Position numbers and translations under genes: made by a program
NCBI GenBank assembly: GCA_021208565.1
Contig: JAJOJN010000086.1
Location: 1 to 38,121, forward strand
DNA: 38,121 nt
Direction: 5' to 3'
From: Nitrincola sp.
Lineage (GTDB): Bacteria > Pseudomonadota > Gammaproteobacteria > Pseudomonadales > Balneatricaceae
Shown here: positions 10,304 through 17,439 of the stretch, piece after piece
Layout of the letters: the number at the start of each line of letters is the position of its first letter
Numbering within the stretch: position 1 is the stretch's first letter
The notes under the pieces: model-generated
What the model was told of the DNA's origin: nothing
What the model saw: only the letters and a program-made list of their open reading frames with translations
The model's database searches: none

Positions 10304-10538
10304 TTCCTTTTTGAATAAAGTATTCATAGCATTCATCCTGAAGTGACTGATCAATCAACTCATGACCCAGAAACTCACAAAACTTCGGAATATCTCGTTG
10401 TGTTGACGGGTCAGTTGCTTTGACATACAGCACTTGACCCGGGCTCATCTGTCTAATCTGCTTGTGCAACATCATGACCGGTTCAGGACAAAACAAGCCT
10501 GAAGCGTCAAGCGTCAGATCATATTTACAAGAACTCAT
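10296..10538 (-). CDS. tusA: TusA-family sulfurtransferase
   Basis: An 80-residue sulfur carrier. The CPxP motif ([17 protein letters not shown]) holds the persulfide-forming Cys that receives sulfur from IscS and passes it toward 2-thiolation of tRNA wobble uridine. The rest follows E. coli TusA closely: [20 protein letters not shown] and a YFIQKG C-terminus. A purine-rich site (GGCGAGG) precedes the ATG at 10538. The stop overlaps the start of the ProQ-domain gene by 8 bp. The frame is intact. Confidence 0.92.
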   Translation of the reverse strand: MSSCKYDLTLDASGLFCPEPVMMLHKQIRQMSPGQVLYVKATDPSTQRDIPKFCEFLGHELIDQSLQDECYEYFIQKGNE

Positions 10539-10635
10539 GCTGCCTCGCCTTCAAAATAGACGCGCATTGTCTCAGAAAAGTATCGTCTAATAAACCTACC
10601 GGAATGCTTGAAAGCAAAGAATTCAAACCAAAGCA

Positions 10636-11694
10636 TTAGCGAAGATCTAAATGACAGGTGACCTCTTCGCGATCATGGTAAAGATGTCTTGCGGATAATC
10701 GATACGTAATCTTTGCATCATCCAACGCATCAGTAATCATTTGCAGACATTGCATCACCGCCTCATGGCGCTTCTTCATCGGCAATTTCAAGTTAAAAAT
10801 CATTTCTTTACACCAACCATTCAAGGCCCACTCTAACATTCTGGCGGTCACTCTAGCGGGCTTATCAGCCACATCACAAACCATCCAATCGACTGGTTTT
10901 GCTGGTTTAAAATAAAAGGCATCCTGAGTTTCATGCACGACCTGACCCGTTTCCATAAGTGTTTCGGCCATAGGCCCATTGTCAACAGAAGTCACAAACA
11001 TTCCTTGTTTAACCAGTTGCCAGGTCCAACCACCCGGCGCTGCTCCTAAATCCACTGCTGTTTTACCACCACCCAACCTGTCAGACCACTCCATCTGAGG
11101 AATAAACCAATGCCATGCCTCTTCTAACTTAAGTGTTGATCGACTTGGCGCTGCACCCGGAAACTTCAATCGGCGAATTCCCATATCCAATGAAGAACCA
11201 TTGCGTCTAGGGCTGACTCCAATAAATAGGGACTGACTCGATAATACAAAGAGATGCATTCTCCAATCTGCACGAGCCTTTCTAGGTAACATGATACCCT
11301 TCTGTCTCAACTGCTGAGCTAATGCGGAAGCCAGCTTGCCCGCAAAAGGATATAACTCACGTCCTTGCGTCGTGTCGGGAACCTCAGCCAACAACTCCGC
11401 AGACACCGGTAGCTGAGCAATAGGATCTAATAGTTGCGTGACTCGATCATGCGTGGGCAGCTCCTCAAACAAAGGCAAACAAGCACACCATTGACGCACA
11501 AAGACTAACGAACGAAAAGGAACTCTTTGAATAACATCCAACGGATCAGCAAACAACTCAAATACAACATACCCGGCTTGGGGTATGAATTTTGGATATC
11601 CAGCCACACCGATGGCACTGCAATGCTCCGTTATTTCAGCTGCACACTCGGCTTCGAAACCAGCTCGACACTGCAGCAATAAAGATTTCAGCAA
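10636..11694 (-). CDS. rlmM: 23S rRNA 2'-O-ribose methyltransferase RlmM
   Basis: SAM-dependent enzyme that methylates the 2'-OH of C2498 (E. coli numbering) in 23S rRNA. The 352-residue product matches family length. The N-terminal half is the THUMP-like RNA-binding region (LLLQCRAGFEAECAAEI). The Rossmann methyltransferase half has the SAM loop TAVDLGAAPGGWTWQL, the acidic DWMVCDVADKP strand and the catalytic-Lys segment FNLKLPMKKRHEAV. The frame is intact. It is transcribed away from ccoN, from the same 394-bp intergenic region that holds the Fnr/Anr box (centre about 78 bp from its start codon), so that box could in principle also affect rlmM. Confidence 0.95.
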   Translation of the reverse strand: MLKSLLLQCRAGFEAECAAEITEHCSAIGVAGYPKFIPQAGYVVFELFADPLDVIQRVPFRSLVFVRQWCACLPLFEELPTHDRVTQLLDPIAQLPVSAELLAEVPDTTQGRELYPFAGKLASALAQQLRQKGIMLPRKARADWRMHLFVLSSQSLFIGVSPRRNGSSLDMGIRRLKFPGAAPSRSTLKLEEAWHWFIPQMEWSDRLGGGKTAVDLGAAPGGWTWQLVKQGMFVTSVDNGPMAETLMETGQVVHETQDAFYFKPAKPVDWMVCDVADKPARVTARMLEWALNGWCKEMIFNLKLPMKKRHEAVMQCLQMITDALDDAKITYRLSARHLYHDREEVTCHLDLR

Positions 11695-11765
11695 CTTAAC
11701 ACCCTCTAAAAACCAACAACCGTCGATCTCGACAACTTAATGGAGTGTTATACTGCATCACACTC

Positions 11766-11779
11766 TTGATCCATATCAA
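11766..11779. promoter_or_regulatory. Perfect Fnr/Anr box upstream of ccoNOQP
   Basis: TTGATCCATATCAA matches the consensus TTGAT-N4-ATCAA at all ten defined positions and is a full dyad. In activated promoters the box is centred near -41.5, which would place a ccoN transcript start near 11814 and leave a leader of about 275 nt. The Fnr/Anr gene itself is in this window (22359-23129), so a direct regulatory link with the cbb3 oxidase is the natural reading. Confidence 0.85.
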
Positions 11780-11880
11780 CAAAACTTTAAATAAGTCACT
11801 AAGCATCTACGCCCAAAGTGGTATACCCAAAGCAAATTCAAACAAAGACAGCTCATTAGAGAATACTTAAATAGCAATTC

Positions 11881-11904
11881 AAAATATCATATTTATGATA
11901 TTTT
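11881..11904. repeat. 24-bp near-perfect palindrome in the ccoN leader
   Basis: Arms AAAATATCATA (11881-11891) and TATGATATTTT (11894-11904) are exact reverse complements separated by TT. It is not followed by a T-run beyond the arm itself and has no GC, so it is a poor terminator but a good shape for a dimeric repressor site. It lies between the Fnr/Anr box and the sigma70-like promoter. The protein that might bind it is unknown. Confidence 0.6.
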
Positions 11905-11973
11905 ACAGATACTTATAAAATCACAAAAGCCACCACATCTCGAAACAAAATATTAATTTTAGACAGAAACAAC

Positions 11974-11992
11974 CTGCGACAAGCTGTCGCAG
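11974..11992 (+). repeat. GC-rich short hairpin in the ccoN leader
   Basis: CTGCGACA (11974-11981), loop AGC, TGTCGCAG (11985-11992): a perfect 8-bp stem with no following T-run. In a transcript starting at the Fnr/Anr-dependent site it would fold in the 5' leader about 100 nt before the ccoN start, where it could affect RNA stability. It lies just upstream of the TTGAAA box of the second promoter, so it could equally be a DNA site. Confidence 0.45.
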
Positions 11993-12009
11993 ATAAACCG
12001 GACTTTACA

Positions 12010-12038
12010 TTGAAATACAGCGCCAATTCACTGATAAT
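12010..12038 (+). promoter_or_regulatory. Candidate sigma70 promoter for ccoN
   Basis: TTGAAA (12010-12015) and GATAAT (12033-12038) are each one base from consensus and are separated by exactly 17 bp. The predicted start is near 12045, about 44 nt before the ccoN ATG. This would give an oxygen-independent basal promoter in addition to the Fnr/Anr-controlled one. Confidence 0.5.
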
Positions 12039-12088
12039 CGGCGATGGAACTCTTCTTACTATTAACAGCTTGTTGATGAGAGCCTGAT

Positions 12089-13523
12089 ATGAGCATTGCA
12101 ACTGATCATCCTACTTACAACTACAAGGTGGTTCGTCAATTCGCCATCATGACCGTTGTCTGGGGTATTGTCGGTATGACCGTTGGCGTACTGATAGCAG
12201 CCCAGCTGGTCTGGCCGGCTTTAAACTTTGACACACCTTGGCTAACCTACGGACGTCTGCGTCCGTTACACACCAATGCGGTTATTTTCGCATTTGGTGG
12301 CTGTGCCCTTTTTGCTACGTCCTACTATGTAGTACAGCGCACCTGTCAAACCCGTCTAATTTCAGATGGTTTGGCGGCGTTTACTTTCTGGGGATGGCAA
12401 CTAGTCATCGTCTTAGCAGCAATTACACTGCCGCTAGGTCTAACCTCTGCAAAAGAATACGCAGAACTTGAGTGGCCAATTGATATACTCATTACCGTGG
12501 TCTGGGTCGTTTATGCGATCGTTTTCATGGGGACAGTATTCAAGCGTAAAACCGCCCACATCTACGTGGCTAACTGGTTCTACATGGCATTCATCCTCGT
12601 TATTGCTGTTCTGCACGTGGTGAATAGTGCAGCGATGCCTGTGTCTATGTGGAAGTCTTACTCTGCATACTCTGGCACCATCGATGCAATGGTACAGTGG
12701 TGGTATGGTCATAACGCTGTAGGCTTCTTCTTGACAGCTGGCTTCCTAGGTATGATGTACTACTTCGTACCCAAGCAAGCAAATCGTCCAGTTTACTCTT
12801 ACCGTCTATCCATCGTTCACTTCTGGGCGCTCATTGCGACCTACATGTGGGCGGTGGTCACCACCTGCATTACTCTGCACTACCAGACTGGACTCAGTCA
12901 GTGGGCATGGTAATGTCTTTGATTCTACTGGCTCCATCATGGGGTGGTATGATCAACGGTATGATGACGCTTTCAGGTGCTTGGCACAAACTGCGTACTG
13001 ACCCAATTCTTCGCTTCCTTGTTGTCTCTCTGTCTTTCTATGGTATGTCAACCTTTGAAGGCCCGATGATGTCAATCAAAACAGTTAACGCTCTGTCTCA
13101 CAACACAGACTGGACTGTAGGTCACGTTCACTCAGTGCACTTGGCTGGGTTGCCATGATCTCTATCGGTGCGGTTTACCATATGATTCCAAAATTGTTTG
13201 GTAAGGCAAAAATGTACAGCACTGGCCTAATCAACCTGCACTTCTGGATGGCTACTATCGGTACGGTTCTATATATCGTATCCATGTGGGTCAACGGTAT
13301 TCTGCAAGGCTTGATGTGGCGCGCAGTTAACCAAGACGGCACGTTAACCTACAGCTTTGTTCAAGCGATGGATGCGAGCCACCCTGGTTACCTTGTTCGT
13401 GTTATCGGCGGCGCTATCTTCCTAGCAGGTATGTTCGTTATGGCATACAACGTCTGGCAAACAGTCCGTGGCGGCAGCTCAGTTGAAGCCGCAGATGCAG
13501 AACCATCTGCACAGACTGCATGA
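12089..13523 (+). CDS. ccoN: cbb3-type cytochrome c oxidase subunit I (two frameshifts)
   Basis: Catalytic membrane subunit of the high-affinity cbb3 oxidase, carrying low-spin haem b and the haem b3-CuB centre. The frames give the expected CcoN blocks: [18 protein letters not shown] with a haem-ligand His, [16 protein letters not shown] with a CuB His, and [10 protein letters not shown]. Two single-base losses break the frame. Near 12852-12855 restoring a G gives [17 protein letters not shown] with the CuB His pair. Near 13135 restoring a G gives [17 protein letters not shown]. With both fixed the protein has 478 residues, the normal length. An oxidase cannot work without either segment, so an error in the sequence is far more likely than a real double mutation. 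The start at 12089 has a weak GAGAG site. Confidence 0.95.
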
Positions 13524-13545
13524 TTGAGGCGAGGAGCATATACCA

Positions 13546-14163
13546 ATGATTAAGCATGAGACTATTGAAAAGAATGCAGGCCTGATGGCAGTACTGATTA
13601 TTATTGTAATCAGTGCTGGCGGCTTGGCTGAGATTGTTCCTTTGTTCTTCAAAGATTCAACAACTCAACCGATTGATGGCATGCGTACTTACACAGCACT
13701 TGAGCTAGAAGGTCGTGATATTTACATCCGTGAAGGTTGTCACGTTTGCCATACGCAAATGATTCGTCCTTTCCGTGCTGAAACAGAACGTTACGGTCAT
13801 TTCTCAACAGCAAATGAGCACGTATGGGAACATCCATTCCTGTGGGGTTCTAAGCGTACAGGTCCAGACCTTGCGCGTGTAGGTGGTCGTTACTCTGACG
13901 ATTGGCAGCGTGCCCACTTGTACAACCCACGTGATGTAGTTCCAACTTCAAAAATGCCATCCTACCCATGGTTGTTTGATAACGTCCTAACCGGCGATCA
14001 AACCGCAAGAAAAATGGAAGTATTGCGTACTCTTGGCGTTCCTTACACCGACGAGCAAATTGCAAATGCTCAAGCGGATGTTCGTGGCAGAACTGAGGTT
14101 GATGCACTAGTGGCTTATTTACAAGCACTTGGCAGAACTCATACAAACTACGATGTACGGTAA
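13546..14163 (+). CDS. ccoO: cbb3-type cytochrome c oxidase subunit II (monohaem c)
   Basis: Membrane-anchored monohaem cytochrome c, 205 residues. One N-terminal membrane helix (about residues 13-33, [21 protein letters not shown]) is followed by a periplasmic domain with the haem motif C65-H-V-C68-H69 in [17 protein letters not shown]. The conserved [24 protein letters not shown] block and a late Met in SKMPSYPWL supply the usual haem environment. It lies 22 bp after ccoN with a strong GAGGAG site. The frame is intact, in contrast to ccoN. Confidence 0.96.
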   Translation: MIKHETIEKNAGLMAVLIIIVISAGGLAEIVPLFFKDSTTQPIDGMRTYTALELEGRDIYIREGCHVCHTQMIRPFRAETERYGHFSTANEHVWEHPFLWGSKRTGPDLARVGGRYSDDWQRAHLYNPRDVVPTSKMPSYPWLFDNVLTGDQTARKMEVLRTLGVPYTDEQIANAQADVRGRTEVDALVAYLQALGRTHTNYDVR

Positions 14164-14169
14164 TCCATT

Positions 14170-14367
14170 GTGAGCTATGAAGTCTATGGCCCGTTCATGC
14201 CACTGATCATGTTGATCACTTTCATCTGCCTGTTTATCTGGGTGTTACTGCCACAGAATAAAAAAAGGTTTGATGATGCTGCCAACCTCCCCTTCGCTGA
14301 TGATGAAGAGGAGTTCACTGAGCAGGATGGCAAAAAACGCGCCCATAACGGGAGAGATGAGAAATGA
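14170..14367 (+). CDS. ccoQ: cbb3 oxidase small subunit CcoQ
   Basis: A 65-residue single-helix membrane protein (PLIMLITFICLFIWVLLPQ) with an acidic cytoplasmic tail (DDAANLPFADDEEEFTEQD). CcoQ stabilises the CcoP-CcoNO contact in studied species. The start is a GTG at 14170, 6 bp after the ccoO stop; no ATG lies near it in this frame. Its TGA overlaps the ccoP ATG (ATGA), indicating coupled translation. Confidence 0.93.
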   Translation: MSYEVYGPFMPLIMLITFICLFIWVLLPQNKKRFDDAANLPFADDEEEFTEQDGKKRAHNGRDEK

Positions 14368-15257
14368 GTGCTTTTTGGAGCGCATGGGTTACAGTCCTAA
14401 CCCTAGGTGTTATTTTTGGCTGCGTGTGGTTGCTGTTTGCAACTCGCAAAAGCCAGCCTCATCAAGAGATCACTGAAGAAACAGTTGGTCACTCTTTTGA
14501 TGGCATTGAAGAACTCGACAACCCCATGCCTAAATGGTGGTTTCAGATGTTCGTTGCAACAGTCATTTTTGGTCTAGTTTACCTGCTTCTATATCCTGGA
14601 CTAGGTAACTTTAAAGGTCTTCTTGGCTGGACTTCACACGGACAATGGGAAGAAGAGATGGCTTATGCTGAGCAACACTATGCTCCAGTATTCCAACGCT
14701 TCGCTCAGTTGTCAGTTGAAGAGTTAAAACGCCCTGAAAATGCTGAAGGTCTGCAAATTGGTCAACGCCTATTTGCGAACAACTGCTCTGTCTGCCATGG
14801 TGTAGGCGGTGTAGGTGCACACGGCTTCCCTAACCTCAGTAATAATGATTGGTTATGGGGCGGTAGTGAAGAAGCGATCAAGTACACCTTACACAACGGC
14901 CGTATGGGCGCCATGCCTGCTTGGGCTGATGTTTTAGGTGAAGACGGTATCCGCGACATGACGCACTACGTACTAGCATTGAGCAACCGTGAGCATGACG
15001 CTGCATCTGCAGAGCGTGCACAACCACAGTTCGCTTCTTTGTGTGCGGCGTGCCACATGCCTGACGGCACCGGCATGTACGTTCTAGGTGCGCCTAACCT
15101 AACTAACGACATCTGGTTGTATGGTGGTAGCTTCGAGCAGATCGCACACACCCTTCGCCACGGTCGTTTCGGTGTTATGCCTGCATTCTCTGGTTTGCTA
15201 AGTGAAGATCAAATTCACCTAGTAACAGCCTATGTAATGAGCTTAAACAGCAACTAA
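14364..15257 (+). CDS. ccoP: cbb3-type cytochrome c oxidase subunit III (dihaem c)
   Basis: Dihaem membrane cytochrome c, 297 residues, that accepts electrons from soluble cytochromes and hands them to CcoO. Two helices occupy about residues 8-26 and 58-78, followed by two periplasmic cytochrome domains with haem motifs C141-S-V-C144-H145 and C227-A-A-C230-H231. Each domain keeps its axial Met near the end (GRMGAMPAW and GRFGVMPAF). A strong terminator follows, so ccoNOQP forms a closed four-gene operon. The frame is intact. Confidence 0.96.
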   Translation: MSAFWSAWVTVLTLGVIFGCVWLLFATRKSQPHQEITEETVGHSFDGIEELDNPMPKWWFQMFVATVIFGLVYLLLYPGLGNFKGLLGWTSHGQWEEEMAYAEQHYAPVFQRFAQLSVEELKRPENAEGLQIGQRLFANNCSVCHGVGGVGAHGFPNLSNNDWLWGGSEEAIKYTLHNGRMGAMPAWADVLGEDGIRDMTHYVLALSNREHDAASAERAQPQFASLCAACHMPDGTGMYVLGAPNLTNDIWLYGGSFEQIAHTLRHGRFGVMPAFSGLLSEDQIHLVTAYVMSLNSN

Positions 15258-15273
15258 TCTTTTTAGTCTAAAT

Positions 15274-15312
15274 AAAGGTGATATGATGTAGGTCATATCA
15301 CCTTTTTTTTTT
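15274..15312 (+). terminator. Rho-independent terminator after ccoP
   Basis: Thirteen-base arms (15274-15286 and 15293-15305, core GGTGATATGA / TCATATCACC) enclose a 6-nt loop and run into ten consecutive T (15303-15312). This ends the structural cco operon, so ccoG must have its own promoter or depend on read-through. Confidence 0.9.
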
Positions 15313-15390
15313 GGCATAATATCATTGCATAAGATTTTTCTTATAAAGTGCAGTATTAATAACCTACCTGTTAGTGAATGGCGGCTTGAA

Positions 15391-16811
15391 ATGAACCAGA
15401 TACCAGTCAAAGACGTGACTCCTGGAAAGGACAACAAAACACAAGTCTATGACTTATATGCTAAAAGAGAGCATATTTATGTCAAATACTACAAGGGGCT
15501 CTTCAAAAACCTTCGTTCAGGGGCAGGCTTTGCCCTCCTCCTAATGTTTTTCACCTTTTCCTGGATTCAGTATGACGGTCGTCAGGCAATCCTTTTCGAT
15601 CTACCTAATAGACAGTTTCACATTTTCAGCGTGACCTTTTGGCCACAGGATTTCATGCTCCTATCATGGCTGCTGATCATCCTCGCGTTTATTCTCTTTT
15701 TTGTTACCGTGTTTGCTGGACGACTTTGGTGCGGCTATGCCTGCCCTCAGTTTGTATGGACATGGTTCTTTATTTGGGCAGAACGTATTACGGAAGGAGA
15801 TCGCAACAAACGAATGCGTCTTGACCGTGAACCCATGAGTAAAGAGAAGTTTTTGCGCAAAGGTGCAAAGCATATACTCTGGGCAACCATTGCTATTTTA
15901 AGCGCCGTGGCTTTTGTGGGTTATTTCACACCTATCCGTGAACTTATCCCTAGCATTCTAAGCTTTAACCTAGGGCCTTGGGAAATGTGGTGGCTGGGCT
16001 TTATTAGCGTGGCGACATATGGCAACGCTGGATGGCTAAGAGAGCAAGTGTGTATTTATATGTGTCCTTATGCTCGCTTCCAGAGTGTCATGTTCGATCA
16101 AGATACCTTAATCATCTCCTATGACGAAAAAACGTGGTGAAAAAACGTGGTAAACGCAAGAAAGATGCAGACTACAAAGCCGAAGGCTTAGGTGACTGCA
16201 TAGATTGCCAAGCCTGTGTACATGTCTGCCCTGTTGGAATCGATATCCGTGATGGACTTCAGTATGAGTGTGTTGCCTGTGGCGCCTGTATCGATGCCTG
16301 CGATGAAATTATGGATAAGATGGGATATGAACGCGGTCTTGTTCGCTACACCACTGAACACTCTCTGAATGGTAAACCGACTAAACTGCTTCGTCCCAGA
16401 CTCATGGGTTATTTGGCCGCAGTGTTGATCATGTGTTCAGCTTTTGCCTATGCCTTATCTAACCGAGTACCGATTGAGTTCGACGTTATTCGTGATCGTG
16501 GAGCACTTTTCTCAGAGGTCAGTGGTGGCATCATCCAAAACGTCTACACACTCAAGATAGCGAATAAGGAACAAGTTGACCGTCAATACATTATCTCTGT
16601 CGAAGGAATCGAAGGGCTGAGAATGGTTAATGATTCGCAGGTGTCAGTCACGGCGGGTGAACTCTTAGATGTTACTGTTCGCTTACAAATTGAAAGAAAC
16701 CTGCTAAATCAGGCGAACTCTTCCATCACTTTCACTGTCGAAACGATCGACGAACCGAGGGTAACGGCAACGGCTGAAAGTCGCTTTATGGGACCCGCAC
16801 CTAGTCGATAA
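15391..16811 (+). CDS. ccoG: Cytochrome c oxidase accessory protein CcoG/RdxA/FixG (frameshifted)
   Basis: Membrane-bound iron-sulfur protein needed for cbb3 assembly; the family is linked to Cu(II) reduction for CuB delivery. Several membrane helices come first, with CGYACPQFVWTWFF and YMCPYARFQSVMFDQDTLIISYDEK, then two cysteine clusters for [4Fe-4S] centres (GDCIDCQACVHVCPVGID and CVACGACIDACDEIM), then a periplasmic Ig-like domain. The frame breaks at 16127-16145, where a near-exact repeat contains two runs of six A. With five A in each run it reads DEKRGEKRGKRKKDADYKAEGLG, as in the family, and the total is 472 residues. The ATG at 15391 is preferred over the open extension back to 15325. 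Confidence 0.92.
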
Positions 16812-16842
16812 GATGAAAACGGGTTCGTTTTTCAGGTATCAT

Positions 16843-16864
16843 AGGCGGTAATTTTTTACCGCCT
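16843..16864 (+). terminator. Hairpin between ccoG and ccoH, possible weak terminator
   Basis: AGGCGGTAA (16843-16851), loop TTTT, TTACCGCCT (16856-16864), a perfect 9-bp stem followed only by GTTTCT. The T-run is too short for strong termination. It may attenuate read-through from ccoG into ccoHIS or protect an RNA end. Confidence 0.5.
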
Positions 16865-16885
16865 GTTTCTGTGAGGTTTACATTA

Positions 16886-17398
16886 ATGAGTTATGAAAAC
16901 GCCGCTGCACCATGGTTCAAACAGCCTTGGTTGTGGTTTATTTTATCTCCCATCCTAGCTGCAATGACCGTTGCTTTTGTGGTTCTGCTACCCAATGCAA
17001 TAAAACAGCAACAGATCGACCCACCTTTGGATAGAGAGTTTGTTCGCGATGGAAGAGGCTATGCTGTTGACGAGTCTCTTGCAATTAAAGCCAGAGAGTT
17101 AGGTTTATATGGTGAACTCCGCATCGATCTTGCTTCCGGTCAGGCCATCTTGAACATGCAGGGTGATTTGTCTGATGACCTGAACGAAATCGAACTACAC
17201 ATCAAAGTTGGTGCCAACCAAAATCTTGACCATGTTGTTAAACTGAAAAGAATTCAGACCCTTAATCAATTTAACGGCAGCCTGGTTAGCCCCATAACGG
17301 CTCGCTCCACATTTATTCTCCTATCACCAGAGGAAGAGTGGAAAATGCTCAAGGATGCCAAACCACCGTTTAGCAACGTGATTGCATTTACCCCTTAG
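16886..17398 (+). CDS. ccoH: cbb3 oxidase assembly protein CcoH (FixH family)
   Basis: A 170-residue protein with one N-terminal membrane anchor (WFKQPWLWFILSPILAAMTVAF, about residues 10-36) and a periplasmic domain. The family stabilises the cbb3 complex during assembly. The fold ends with SPITARSTFILLSPEEEWKML. The ATG at 16886 has GTGAGG nine bases upstream; the frame is open a few codons further to 16871 but that GTG is part of the ribosome site. It is followed closely by ccoI. Confidence 0.88.
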   Translation: MSYENAAAPWFKQPWLWFILSPILAAMTVAFVVLLPNAIKQQQIDPPLDREFVRDGRGYAVDESLAIKARELGLYGELRIDLASGQAILNMQGDLSDDLNEIELHIKVGANQNLDHVVKLKRIQTLNQFNGSLVSPITARSTFILLSPEEEWKMLKDAKPPFSNVIAFTP

Positions 17399-17439
17399 AA
17401 CGTTGATTGAAATAACTCTTTAACCACCGGAAGTAATTG

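Noticed and set aside
11913-12101. 62-residue reverse-strand ORF in the ccoN leader
   Set aside because: It overlaps the ccoN start and promoter elements, has no ribosome site, and its translation resembles nothing.
12089-13523. ccoN as a true pseudogene
   Set aside because: Both breaks are one-base and isolated, flanking sequence is fully conserved, and all partner genes needed only for this oxidase are kept.
14270-14476. 68-residue ORF across the ccoQ/ccoP junction
   Set aside because: It is an out-of-frame shadow of two well-recognised genes joined by an ATGA overlap.
16124-16150. Programmed -1 frameshifting at A6 in ccoG, modelled on dnaX
   Set aside because: The heptamer A-AAA-AAC is not in the required phase relative to the ccoG frame, no downstream stem is evident, and similar breaks occur in nine other genes without slippery sites.
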